Of a DNA stretch of 64,000 nt, positions 1 through 7,216 are shown piece by piece. The notes under the pieces were generated by a model that saw nothing but the letters and a program-made list of their open reading frames with translations, ran no database searches and was not told the origin of the DNA. The stretch covers positions 1 through 64,000 of the forward strand of contig NZ_QNUG01000013.1 of assembly GCF_003385395.1 (NCBI RefSeq). The letters run 5' to 3'. The stretch comes from Epilithonimonas hispanica (GTDB lineage Bacteria > Bacteroidota > Bacteroidia > Flavobacteriales > Weeksellaceae). The stretch's first letter is position 1; the number at the start of each line of letters is the position of its first letter. A program made the translations under genes and the position numbers.

Positions 1-15
1 GAAATTCATAGACAA

Positions 16-34
16 ATATCTGATTATCAGATAT
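16..34. repeat. 19-bp palindrome near window edge
   Basis: Nine-base arms ATATCTGAT and ATCAGATAT flank a single central T. It lies about 120 bp beyond the integrase stop codon, inside the presumed integrated element. It could be a binding site for a regulator or recombination factor, but AT-rich palindromes arise easily by chance, so the role is unknown. Confidence 0.3.
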
Positions 35-68
35 AAATATACAAAAAATAACAATTATAACCAAAAAA

Positions 69-95
69 AATCCGCCTCAAGTTGTGAGACGGATT
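69..95 (-). terminator. Intrinsic terminator of the integrase gene
   Basis: The arms AATCCG-c-CTCA and TGAG-a-CGGATT form an 11-position stem with one internal mismatch. On the minus strand it is followed by a run of eight T residues. It sits 60 bp past the integrase stop codon. Confidence 0.75.
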
Positions 96-154
96 CTTTT
101 ATTTTGGATATTGATTAGAGTAACGCTTTAAAGCTCATCTTTGATTACTAATTG

Positions 155-1393
155 TTATCCTAAACGCTTTATTTCCTCTCTACTTTGAAGCTTTCCCCTT
201 AAAACTGACATATCATCACTCACTTTCTTATCTAAGATCTTCGCATAATGCTGAGTGGTCTTGATATTCGTGTGACCGAGCATTTTGCTTACACTTTCAA
301 TCGGCACCCCATTGGACAATGTAACAGTAGTGGCAAATGTATGTCTTGCGATATGAAATGTCAGCTCTTTATTGATTCCACAGACGTTCACAATTTCTTT
401 GAGATAGGAATTCATTTTTTGATTACTCAGAACGGGAAACAAGACATTTGAATTTACACATTCCGGGTGGTCTTCATATTTTAAAATCAGTTCCTGTGCT
501 AAAGGTAATAACGGAACTCTGGTTGAGGTGTCGGTTTTTTGACGATGTGTGAATATCCATTTGTCACCATCTATTCCGATATTGACGTGCGATTTCGACA
601 ATTTCTTTACATCTACATAGGCTAAACCTGTATAGCAGCTGAAAAGGAAAATATCACGTACCTGGCTCAATCTGTCTGATGCAAATTCCTTTTCATAAAT
701 CGTCTGAATTTCCTCTTTGGTAAGGTATGGTCGTTCCACTACCTTAAGCTTTGCTTTGTAGCCTAAAAAGGGATCTTTGGTGAGCCAGCCATTTGCTATA
801 CATAACCGAATAATCTTTTTGAAATTCTTGATATACTTTACTGCTGTATTGTTTGCGCATTTCCTTACACTACGAAGCCAGAAATCATAATCCATTATGA
901 AGGCGTGGTCGATCTTTGTAATGTCAATATCCGAGGTTTTATATTTCCAGATTAGGAATTCCTGCGTATGCTTTAACGATGTTTTATAACGCTCCAATGT
1001 TCCTGGGGCAAAATCCTGACCTACCAGTGCTTCCACTTTATCATTATGATCCTGAAAAATAGGAATGAGCATTCGTGTGGAAACATCAGTTCCAAGCAGT
1101 TTAGATTTTAAACCTTCAGATGTTACAAAGTCTTCTTCTTTCAGCATCTGGTAGTGAGAATCGTAAACTTGTTGTTCCAAAGTTTTAAGATAGACATTAA
1201 GCGTTTTCGCCTCCTGAGAGTTGCCAACTGCTTTATGTGCTTTAACATCCCATTTCTTAGGGTCGATGTACCTTTTAGCGGCAATGTCCGCTGCCTTGCC
1301 ATCTATCGTGATTCGTAAGTAAATGGGAGCAGTTCCGTTTGTTCTGACTTTATTCTTTTTGATAAAGAATAATAGGTTGAATGTTTTGTTCAT
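155..1393 (-). CDS. Tyrosine-type site-specific recombinase (integrase) of a Bacteroidetes mobile element
   Basis: 412 residues. The N-terminal part (about 1-85) resembles the arm DNA-binding domain of Bacteroidetes integrases (NGTAPIYLRI), about 105-205 is a SAM-like core-binding domain, and 220-400 is the catalytic domain. Visible catalytic residues are Lys286, His347, Arg350, His374 and the nucleophile Tyr383 (LGHTNIKTTQHY). The position of the first catalytic arginine holds Ala258 (TGLAYVDV), as in the IntDOT-like group where this arginine is also replaced. The start lies beside tRNA-Ser with its reading direction away from it, so the mobile element probably extends left out of the window. 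The 5' region carries several inverted repeats. The family is clear; the type of element (ICE, island or prophage) cannot be told from here. Confidence 0.93.
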   Translation of the reverse strand: MNKTFNLLFFIKKNKVRTNGTAPIYLRITIDGKAADIAAKRYIDPKKWDVKAHKAVGNSQEAKTLNVYLKTLEQQVYDSHYQMLKEEDFVTSEGLKSKLLGTDVSTRMLIPIFQDHNDKVEALVGQDFAPGTLERYKTSLKHTQEFLIWKYKTSDIDITKIDHAFIMDYDFWLRSVRKCANNTAVKYIKNFKKIIRLCIANGWLTKDPFLGYKAKLKVVERPYLTKEEIQTIYEKEFASDRLSQVRDIFLFSCYTGLAYVDVKKLSKSHVNIGIDGDKWIFTHRQKTDTSTRVPLLPLAQELILKYEDHPECVNSNVLFPVLSNQKMNSYLKEIVNVCGINKELTFHIARHTFATTVTLSNGVPIESVSKMLGHTNIKTTQHYAKILDKKVSDDMSVLRGKLQSREEIKRLG

Positions 1394-1396
1394 AGT

Positions 1397-1437
1397 GTGG
1401 TAACTTTAATTGTTAATAATTTACTTTTTGTTACCAC
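1397..1437. promoter_or_regulatory. Inverted repeat directly upstream of the integrase start
   Basis: Perfect 8-bp arms GTGGTAAC and GTTACCAC are separated by 25 bp of AT-rich DNA, beginning 4 bp from the ATG. It could be an operator for a repressor or excisionase, or an mRNA hairpin occluding the start. It is a visible repeat; its function is inferred. Confidence 0.4.
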
Positions 1438-1494
1438 TTTCTGCAAGATGTACAATCGTTAGACTGCCTATTGGTCGGCTTTCCCTGAATTTTT

Positions 1495-1557
1495 CGTGAC
1501 CCATTTTCAAATTTTCAAGATGGGTCACGGAATAGGTCATATAAATCGTGACCTATT
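1495..1557. repeat. Cluster of four CGTGACC half-sites (possible integrase arm-type sites)
   Basis: Two adjacent inverted repeats are present: CGTGACCCA at 1495-1503 with TGGGTCACG at 1521-1529, and AATAGGTCA at 1531-1539 with TGACCTATT at 1549-1557. The outer units also form a direct repeat, CGTGACC(C/T)ATTTT. They lie between the integrase gene and the tRNA 3' end, where arm-type binding sites of tRNA-targeting integrases are expected. Confidence 0.5.
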
Positions 1558-1587
1558 TTGTTTTTTTTTGATTCTAGCGCAAAACAA

Positions 1588-1621
1588 AAAACGCTGTAAA
1601 CATTGATGTTTACAGCGTTTT
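1588..1621 (-). terminator. Intrinsic terminator after tRNA-Ser
   Basis: A perfect 15-bp stem, AAAACGCTGTAAACA with its complement, encloses the loop TTGA. It is 25 bp from the tRNA 3' end, with T-rich sequence following on the minus strand. Confidence 0.85.
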
Positions 1622-1645
1622 AGCTTATTTTAGTTTCTCAACCAG

Positions 1646-1730
1646 CGGAGAGTGAGGGATTCGAACCCCCGGACCTGTTACAGTCAACAGTTTTCAAGAC
1701 TGCCGCAATCGACCACTCTGCCAACTCTCC
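1646..1730 (-). tRNA. tRNA-Ser (UGA anticodon)
   Basis: On the minus strand the acceptor stem GGAGAGT pairs with ACTCTCC, followed by discriminator G. The T-loop GTTCGAATC (TCGAACCC on the plus strand) and an anticodon loop CTTGAAA with anticodon TGA are visible. A long variable arm gives the 85-nt length typical of class II serine tRNAs. CCA is not encoded. The 3' end faces the integrase, the usual orientation for integration into a tRNA gene. Confidence 0.95.
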
Positions 1731-1766
1731 TTTGAAACTCCGATTGTATCGTTGTTTTCAGTGGTG

Positions 1767-1798
1767 CAAATATAGAAAGCTTTTACATACTGAGCAAA
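1767..1798 (-). promoter_or_regulatory. Promoter of tRNA-Ser
   Basis: On the minus strand TTTG (1795-1798) is followed 20 nt later by TATATTTG (1767-1774). This matches the Bacteroidetes -33 TTTG / -7 TAnnTTTG consensus exactly, about 37 bp before the tRNA 5' end. Confidence 0.75.
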
Positions 1799-1845
1799 TT
1801 ATTTTTGATAAAAAGTTTTAATTAGTTAATTATCAAAGACAAAAA

Positions 1846-2211
1846 TTAATCCCCAACTAAATAATAGCCGATAAAAACCATCATTACTCCAACAAATAGA
1901 CTTAAAAGAGCGTATAAAATCAGGATAAAATAGTTCTCATTTTGCCAAAGTGAAAAATTTTCTACCGAAAATGTAGAAAAAGTAGTGTAACCTCCACAAA
2001 GTCCCGTAATCAAAAGATATCTAAGAGAATTATCTACTTTTAGAAAATAGGCTGTTAATATGCCTATTAAAAAGCAACCAGAAGTATTAACCAAAAAAGT
2101 ACCCATTGGAAAAGCATTAATATGCCAAAACTTCTGGGTATAATTGGATATTAAAAATCTCATTACACTCCCCAAACCTCCTCCTAAGAAAATATAAATT
2201 AAATTTCTCAT
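1846..2211 (-). CDS. crcB: Fluoride ion channel CrcB/Fluc
   Basis: 121 residues with four hydrophobic segments, the normal length for a single-domain Fluc channel. Signature motifs are all present: GGGLGSVMRF near the N-terminus, the P-G-T-x-x-V-N-x-x-G-C-F-x-I-G segment, and GGYTTFSTFS in the third helix that lines the fluoride path. Fluc proteins are dual-topology dimers in the inner membrane that export fluoride passively. No fluoride riboswitch was recognised upstream. The gene stands alone, divergent from the two-component system that starts about 100 bp away. Confidence 0.92.
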   Translation of the reverse strand: MRNLIYIFLGGGLGSVMRFLISNYTQKFWHINAFPMGTFLVNTSGCFLIGILTAYFLKVDNSLRYLLITGLCGGYTTFSTFSVENFSLWQNENYFILILYALLSLFVGVMMVFIGYYLVGD

Positions 2212-2265
2212 CTTGCTAAATTATGAAATTTAGAGCTTAGACTTTAAACTTCAACTTTAAATTAT

Positions 2266-2273
2266 TATTTTTG
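2266..2273 (+). promoter_or_regulatory. Promoter -7 element of the two-component operon
   Basis: TATTTTTG matches TAnnTTTG and lies 32 bp before the response-regulator ATG. No clear -33 TTTG is seen at the expected distance. Confidence 0.5.
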
Positions 2274-2305
2274 GAAAACCTAGTATTATTCTGAATTTAA
2301 TATCA

Positions 2306-3007
2306 ATGAAAAAAATTATTCTGATCGAGGACGAATCCAGCGTTGTATCTTTCATCAAAAAAGGACTGCAGGAATTGGATTACGAGATTTCTGTAGCTCT
2401 TGATGGAAACTCGGGAATCAAAATGGTTGAGGATAATAATTTTGATATGATTATTCTAGACATTATGCTACCTGATATCAATGGTTTGGAAGTCTGCAAG
2501 GAAATCAGAAAAAAAAACAAAACTGTTCCTATTTTGTTTCTAACAGCATTGGATTCTTCGGAAAACATCGTTCTTGGGTTGGAAAGTGGCGGAGATGATT
2601 ATCTTGTAAAACCTTTCAAATTCATAGAATTGGTTGCGAGAATCAAATCATTATTAAGAAGAAGCGGACATGTATACGGAACAGAGCCTAGTGATATAGA
2701 AAATGACGGTAACATCTACCAATTTGAGGATTTAATCTTAAATGATTACACCAAAAAAGTAGTTCGCAACGGCCAAGAAGTATCTTTGACCTCTACGGAA
2801 TACAAGCTCCTACTCTATTTTCTAAACAATCCTGAAAAAGTGATTTCCAGAGCAGAAATTTTGGAAGCAGTCTGGGGCGTAAATTATGAATTGGGAACCA
2901 ATGTAGTGGATGTGTATGTTAATTATCTCAGGAAAAAACTAGACAACCAAGATGACACCAAAATAATACACACAGTAATTGGAATGGGCTACGTGCTGAA
3001 AAAATAA
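2306..3007 (+). CDS. OmpR-family response regulator
   Basis: 233 residues. The N-terminal receiver domain (1-115) has the acidic pocket at Glu8-Asp9, phospho-acceptor Asp52 (ILDIMLPD), Thr80 and Lys102 (DDYLVKPF). The C-terminal winged-helix DNA-binding domain covers about 140-233 (LTSTEYKLLLYFLNN, VVDVYVNYLRKKLD). This is the full architecture of a PhoB/OmpR-type transcription factor. Its stop codon overlaps the start of the kinase gene by one base (TAATG), so the two are translationally coupled. Its targets are unknown; direct repeats at 4451-4501 ahead of the next gene are candidate sites. Confidence 0.95.
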   Translation: MKKIILIEDESSVVSFIKKGLQELDYEISVALDGNSGIKMVEDNNFDMIILDIMLPDINGLEVCKEIRKKNKTVPILFLTALDSSENIVLGLESGGDDYLVKPFKFIELVARIKSLLRRSGHVYGTEPSDIENDGNIYQFEDLILNDYTKKVVRNGQEVSLTSTEYKLLLYFLNNPEKVISRAEILEAVWGVNYELGTNVVDVYVNYLRKKLDNQDDTKIIHTVIGMGYVLKK

Positions 3008-4404
3008 TGAAAAACATACTGAAAAGAATCTCGACCAATCAAACTAAAACAATGCTTCTCTTGATGCTTGTTTTTTCTGTCGTTATACTACTTTTCAGCG
3101 GGTTGGTTTATTTTTCTATTGTTAATTTTTCCCATCAACGTTTTTACGAATTACTGAAAATCCGAGCTACCACAATTGTCCAAATCGAGAAAAGCAAACA
3201 ACATCTAGACATCCCGAAAAACCATATCCTCAACAGCCTAAATGATGAAGAGCTTCCTATGGAGAAAGATTATGTCTTTGAAGTTCCAAAGGATTCTAAT
3301 TACAATCAAATCACTAGTCAGATTCACATTCCTGATACTTTTTTCAAAAACATTGTCAAAAAAGGGGAAGCCAACTTTAATGATAAAGAATTCTATTATA
3401 TAGGACAATCTTTTAAATCAGAAAACAAAACCTACATTGCCATTGCTTCTGCAAAAAACCATTACGTAGTCTATTACCTAGGTTATCTGAAGAGAACTTT
3501 GACTACTTGTATGATCTTGGCACTTTTCTTTTCGATGATTTTCTCTTTTTATTTGTCTAAGACTTTATTCAAACCCATCTTGAAAATTACTAATAAAGTT
3601 AAAGAAATCAGTTCCGAAAATCTACACCTTAGATTAGAACCTCAACCAGGAAACACTGAGTTAAATGAGTTAATTGATACCTTCAATGGAATGTTAAACA
3701 GAATCGAGACTTCTTTTGAAACCCAAAATCATTTGATAGGAAATGTTTCTCACGAGCTTAGAACGCCATTGACTTCTATAATGGGAGAAGCCGATGTTGC
3801 TCTTTCTATGAAAAGATCTAATGAACACTATCAGGAAACACTTCAAATCATCCTAAATGAAGCTGAAAAATTGGATAAAAAAATCAAAGCTCTTCTGATG
3901 ATTGCTCAAACTGGATTCGATGGAAAAATCCAAAAAATGGACAAAGTGAGAATGGATCAGTTACTGTGGGATGTTATAGAAACTGCAACCAGGATCAATT
4001 CCAAAAACAATGTCTATATGGACATCAGTATGCTACCAGACAACCCTAAAAAGCTGAAGGTTTTTGGCAACGAACAACTCCTGCATCTTGCAATGGCAAA
4101 CATTATCAACAATGGATGCAAATACTCTGACTTCCAACAAGTAAAAGTCTCTCTAGGCGCAACAGACACACACGTTTACGTCATTATAAAAGATAATGGA
4201 ATTGGAATTCCGGATACCGAATTCGATAAAATATATGACCCATTCTTCCGAGCTTCTAATACCAGAAACTATGAAGGATATGGGATTGGATTACCACTTG
4301 CAAGGAATATTATCAGAATGCACAAAGGCGAGTTGATTATCAATTCTAAAGAAAACATTGGAACAACTGTACAGATAAGTTTTCCAATTTTTGTAGTATC
4401 ATAA
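3007..4404 (+). CDS. Sensor histidine kinase, partner of the upstream regulator
   Basis: 465 residues. Two membrane helices (about 17-40 and 165-187) bracket a periplasmic sensor of about 125 residues. A HAMP linker follows (188-240), then a HisKA dimerisation domain with phospho-acceptor His249 in SHELRTPLTS, and a HATPase domain with the N-box (ANIINNGCKYS), DNGIGIP and YGIGLPLA motifs. It autophosphorylates and passes phosphate to the response regulator encoded just before it. The sensor region has no recognisable fold to the eye, so the signal is unknown. Confidence 0.95.
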   Translation: MKNILKRISTNQTKTMLLLMLVFSVVILLFSGLVYFSIVNFSHQRFYELLKIRATTIVQIEKSKQHLDIPKNHILNSLNDEELPMEKDYVFEVPKDSNYNQITSQIHIPDTFFKNIVKKGEANFNDKEFYYIGQSFKSENKTYIAIASAKNHYVVYYLGYLKRTLTTCMILALFFSMIFSFYLSKTLFKPILKITNKVKEISSENLHLRLEPQPGNTELNELIDTFNGMLNRIETSFETQNHLIGNVSHELRTPLTSIMGEADVALSMKRSNEHYQETLQIILNEAEKLDKKIKALLMIAQTGFDGKIQKMDKVRMDQLLWDVIETATRINSKNNVYMDISMLPDNPKKLKVFGNEQLLHLAMANIINNGCKYSDFQQVKVSLGATDTHVYVIIKDNGIGIPDTEFDKIYDPFFRASNTRNYEGYGIGLPLARNIIRMHKGELIINSKENIGTTVQISFPIFVVS

Positions 4405-4450
4405 TCAAATCCACGCATGATTTGAACAAAAAGACCCCATCTTTCTTTAT

Positions 4451-4501
4451 TTAAAATGAAATTCTAATCTCATTTTAATTTCTTTAATTACATTTTAATT
4501 T
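4451..4501 (+). promoter_or_regulatory. Direct repeats spaced by two helical turns (possible response-regulator operator)
   Basis: CATTTTAATT occurs at 4471-4480 and again at 4491-4500, exactly 20 bp apart. An inverted half-site TTAAAATGA lies at 4451-4459. The array sits upstream of the -33 position of the next promoter, where OmpR/PhoB-type activators bind. Assignment to the adjacent response regulator is inference. Confidence 0.5.
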
Positions 4502-4531
4502 GGTTCCAAATACTTTCTAATTTGATGAGTA

Positions 4532-4539
4532 TAGTTTTG
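4532..4539 (+). promoter_or_regulatory. Promoter -7 element of the stress-protein-like gene
   Basis: TAGTTTTG matches TAnnTTTG, 40 bp before the ATG. No TTTG is seen at the usual -33 distance, which would fit an activator-dependent promoter served by the repeats just upstream. Confidence 0.5.
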
Positions 4540-4578
4540 TAATATCAAAAATTGCCACTCACAAAAAAATATAAAGTT

Positions 4579-5070
4579 ATGACCAAGACCATTTTAATAG
4601 CTACAGACTTTTCACTGGAATCTTTGGACATCTTGAAAAAAGTATTGAAAAAGAAACACGAACAAAATGATGAGAATCAATACAACATTCTTTTCGTTTC
4701 TGGTTACGATATGGGAGATTCTATCAGAGATCTGTTATTCACAAGTAAAAATACAATCTTCAATAAAATAAGACCAGCCGAGTTTTGTGATGCTTACAGT
4801 ATTATTAGAAACAAATATCCAGATCTCATCAACAAAATCACTTGCGATATCTACACGGGAAGTTTCCAAAGAACATTCAACAATTTTATAGAAGCAGCCA
4901 ATGCTGACGAAGCTTATTACTCTTCTACAAAAAGTAAAAATCTAAGCAAAGGACAGTTTGAAATCATCAATTATCTAAAGAAAAACAAATTGATTGAGGC
5001 TCAGGAAGTAGTCATCCAAAAGACAGAATTCTTACCTGAAAAAGGAAGATTGGCAGAAGTTTTCGGCTAA
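4579..5070 (+). CDS. Hypothetical protein, N-terminus like universal stress proteins
   Basis: 163 residues from the ATG at 4579. A longer frame begins with TTG at 4552, but that adds nine non-conserved residues and lies close to the promoter. The opening TKTILIATDFSLESLDILKK resembles the first strand and helix of universal stress protein domains. The rest lacks the usual ATP-binding glycine motif, and the protein is rich in Lys and Asn. It is followed 40 bp later by the YoaK gene and probably shares its transcript. Function is unknown; control by the upstream two-component system is suggested by the operator-like repeats. Confidence 0.8.
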   Translation: MTKTILIATDFSLESLDILKKVLKKKHEQNDENQYNILFVSGYDMGDSIRDLLFTSKNTIFNKIRPAEFCDAYSIIRNKYPDLINKITCDIYTGSFQRTFNNFIEAANADEAYYSSTKSKNLSKGQFEIINYLKKNKLIEAQEVVIQKTEFLPEKGRLAEVFG

Positions 5071-5110
5071 TAAGAAAACATTCAAAATTTAATTATAAAA
5101 AAATAAAACA

Positions 5111-5968
5111 ATGTTAAGAAATTATAGTAACAGCAGAACGTTGGGAGACAACATCAGACTGGGGACGCTGACTGCATTCACTGCAGGAACTATAAACATA
5201 GCATCTCTATTAATATTTCTCTCATTTACATCCAATGTAACAGGACATTATGCGATTTTCGCAGCAGAAATCAGTCAAGGAAACTGGACTCAGGTCGCAG
5301 TGGTAGCTTCCTGGATTTTCCTTTTCTTCTTCGGAGGGTTTGTAGCTAATCTAAGTGTCATTAATTTTAATAAAAAAAGCAAGTATTTTGCCCACGCATT
5401 TCCATTGATTTTAGAAATGCTATGTCTTTTGGCAGTAGGGATATACGGTCAACTTTTTTATCAAAAAACATTAGGAGAAACCGAAGCTCTAGTCGCACTG
5501 ATGCTTTTTGCAACAGGTTTACAAAACGGGTTGACGGCAAGTATCTCCAACTTCTCTGTAAAAACAACTCACTTAACAGGTACAACAACCGATTTGGGAA
5601 TATTGTTCTCTATGTTTACACAGAAAGAATTCAGAAAAAGCCCAGAATTGATTGCCAGAGCAAAACTATTGATGAGCATTATGTTGGCGTATGTTTTAGG
5701 AGCGGTATTTTCTGGATTGACTTACTACAAATTAGAATTCAGAGTCTTCTATGTAATATGTATTTGTTTGATGATTGTGATAAGTTATGATGCTTACAAA
5801 ATCAACATAAGACACTTCAAAACCGATTATAGATATTACAAGATATATCAAAAATCAACATTACTTGCTTTTTTGTATTATAAGCTATTTCACAAAAGAA
5901 AAAATAAAAAAATTAAGCCAGCAAATAACCCAAGACCTCAAACTAAACTTGCGTTTGGTGAAAAGTAG
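5111..5968 (+). CDS. YoaK family (DUF1275) membrane protein
   Basis: 285 residues with about six or seven hydrophobic helices. The segments LGTLTAFTAGTINIASLLIF, TSNVTGHYA, FATGLQNGLTASIS and VKTTHLTGTTTDLG are the conserved features of the YoaK/DUF1275 family, uncharacterised inner-membrane proteins. The last 25 residues form a basic tail rich in Lys and Arg. It lies in tandem with the stress-protein-like gene and ends at a bidirectional terminator shared with trxB. The transported substrate, if any, is not known. Confidence 0.88.
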   Translation: MLRNYSNSRTLGDNIRLGTLTAFTAGTINIASLLIFLSFTSNVTGHYAIFAAEISQGNWTQVAVVASWIFLFFFGGFVANLSVINFNKKSKYFAHAFPLILEMLCLLAVGIYGQLFYQKTLGETEALVALMLFATGLQNGLTASISNFSVKTTHLTGTTTDLGILFSMFTQKEFRKSPELIARAKLLMSIMLAYVLGAVFSGLTYYKLEFRVFYVICICLMIVISYDAYKINIRHFKTDYRYYKIYQKSTLLAFLYYKLFHKRKNKKIKPANNPRPQTKLAFGEK

Positions 5969-6015
5969 AAACACAATCCAATATATTTCAATTTTTTGTA
6001 ATAGTTCTTTATTAA

Positions 6016-6046
6016 AAAACCGCTTTAGAAATTCTAAAGCGGTTTT
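6016..6046. terminator. Bidirectional terminator between YoaK and trxB
   Basis: AAAACCGCTTTAGAA pairs perfectly with TTCTAAAGCGGTTTT around a single A, with T-rich DNA following on both strands. It separates two convergent genes. Confidence 0.85.
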
Positions 6047-6070
6047 GATTTTATAATATTGAGTTTACAA

Positions 6071-7039
6071 TTATTGTTCTACCCAAGTATGATTTTCTCC
6101 AGCTAATTCACCAAGATATTTTTCCGCATCCATTGCCGCCATACAACCACTTCCAGCAGCTGTAATCGCTTGTCTGTAATGATGATCTTGCACATCTCCT
6201 GCAGCAAAAACACCTGGAAGATTGGTTCTTGCAGATTTTCCTTCTGTGATGATATATCCATTCTCATCAAGGTCAACTTGACCTTTAAAAAGATCTGTGT
6301 TTGGTTTGTGACCAATTGCAATAAAAATCCCGTGAACATCTATTGTAGAAACCTCATCTGTTAAATTATTAATAACCTTTGCTCTTTCTACCAAAGCGTT
6401 TTCACCTTCGATTCCGATTAATTCGTGGTTGTATTTAACTTCAATATTAGAAGTACTCAAAACTCTATCAACCATTACTTTTGAAGCACGGAAGTGGTCT
6501 TTTCTTACCAACAGAGTTACTTTATTACAAATTTTAGAAAGATAAGTCGCTTCTTCTGCGGCTGTATCTCCAGCTCCAACTACGATAACATCTTTTCCTC
6601 TGTAGAAAAATCCATCACAAGTGGCGCAAGCAGAAACTCCTCCACCTGCATATTTTTTCTCATCAGCTAAACCAAGATATTTTGCAGCAGCTCCTGTTGA
6701 AATGATGACACTTTTCGCCAAAATCTCACGAGAACCTGTACTTAGTTTATGAATCCCACCTCTTTCTTTGGAAAACTCAACTTTGGAAATCATCTCGTAA
6801 TGAACTTTAGTTTCAAAACGTTCCGCTTGTTTTTGAAGTTGAAGCATCATTTCCGGTCCTGTGATTCCGTCCGGATAACCTGGGAAATTTTCTACTTCTG
6901 TAGTTGTTGTCAATTGTCCGCCTGGTTCCAATCCTGTGAAAAGTTCCGGTTTCAGGCTTGCTCTGGCTGCATAAATTGCTGCTGTAAAACCAGCTGGTCC
7001 AGAACCTATAATGACACAATCTAAAATATTGTTTTCCAT
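6071..7039 (-). CDS. trxB: Thioredoxin reductase (NADPH)
   Basis: 322 residues, the usual length of low-molecular-weight TrxB. It has an FAD-binding GSGPAG motif (12-17), an NADPH-binding GAGDTAAEEA segment, the redox pair Cys138-Ala-Thr-Cys141 followed by DG, and the C-terminal FAD contact GVFAAGDVQD. The enzyme reduces thioredoxin with NADPH in the cytoplasm. It is transcribed alone, with a TATATTTG element at 7110-7117 as a possible promoter. The family assignment is firm. Confidence 0.97.
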   Translation of the reverse strand: MENNILDCVIIGSGPAGFTAAIYAARASLKPELFTGLEPGGQLTTTTEVENFPGYPDGITGPEMMLQLQKQAERFETKVHYEMISKVEFSKERGGIHKLSTGSREILAKSVIISTGAAAKYLGLADEKKYAGGGVSACATCDGFFYRGKDVIVVGAGDTAAEEATYLSKICNKVTLLVRKDHFRASKVMVDRVLSTSNIEVKYNHELIGIEGENALVERAKVINNLTDEVSTIDVHGIFIAIGHKPNTDLFKGQVDLDENGYIITEGKSARTNLPGVFAAGDVQDHHYRQAITAAGSGCMAAMDAEKYLGELAGENHTWVEQ

Positions 7040-7109
7040 TTTTATTATTGAATTATTTTATTTTTAAGGATATAAATTGGTTCAAATTTCTTGTCGAAAT
7101 TGGAGTTTT

Positions 7110-7117
7110 CAAATATA
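7110..7117 (-). promoter_or_regulatory. Possible trxB promoter -7 element
   Basis: On the minus strand this reads TATATTTG, an exact TAnnTTTG match about 70 bp before the trxB start. No -33 element is evident. Confidence 0.4.
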
Positions 7118-7216
7118 AATTCTTTGATTGAAAACTCGGATACAAATTTCGGGAATTAATTATTCAAATCCTATCTAAACTGTCAATGAGATTTATTAGA
7201 CTATTGAATAATAGAA

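Noticed and set aside
5422-5790. 122-residue frame inside the YoaK gene in another frame
   Set aside because: The overlapping YoaK protein has strong family motifs; this frame has no recognisable domain or start context.
7159-7212. ATTATTCAA/TTGAATAAT pair as a holA terminator
   Set aside because: Stem is AT-only with a 36-nt loop and no clear T run; too weak to list.
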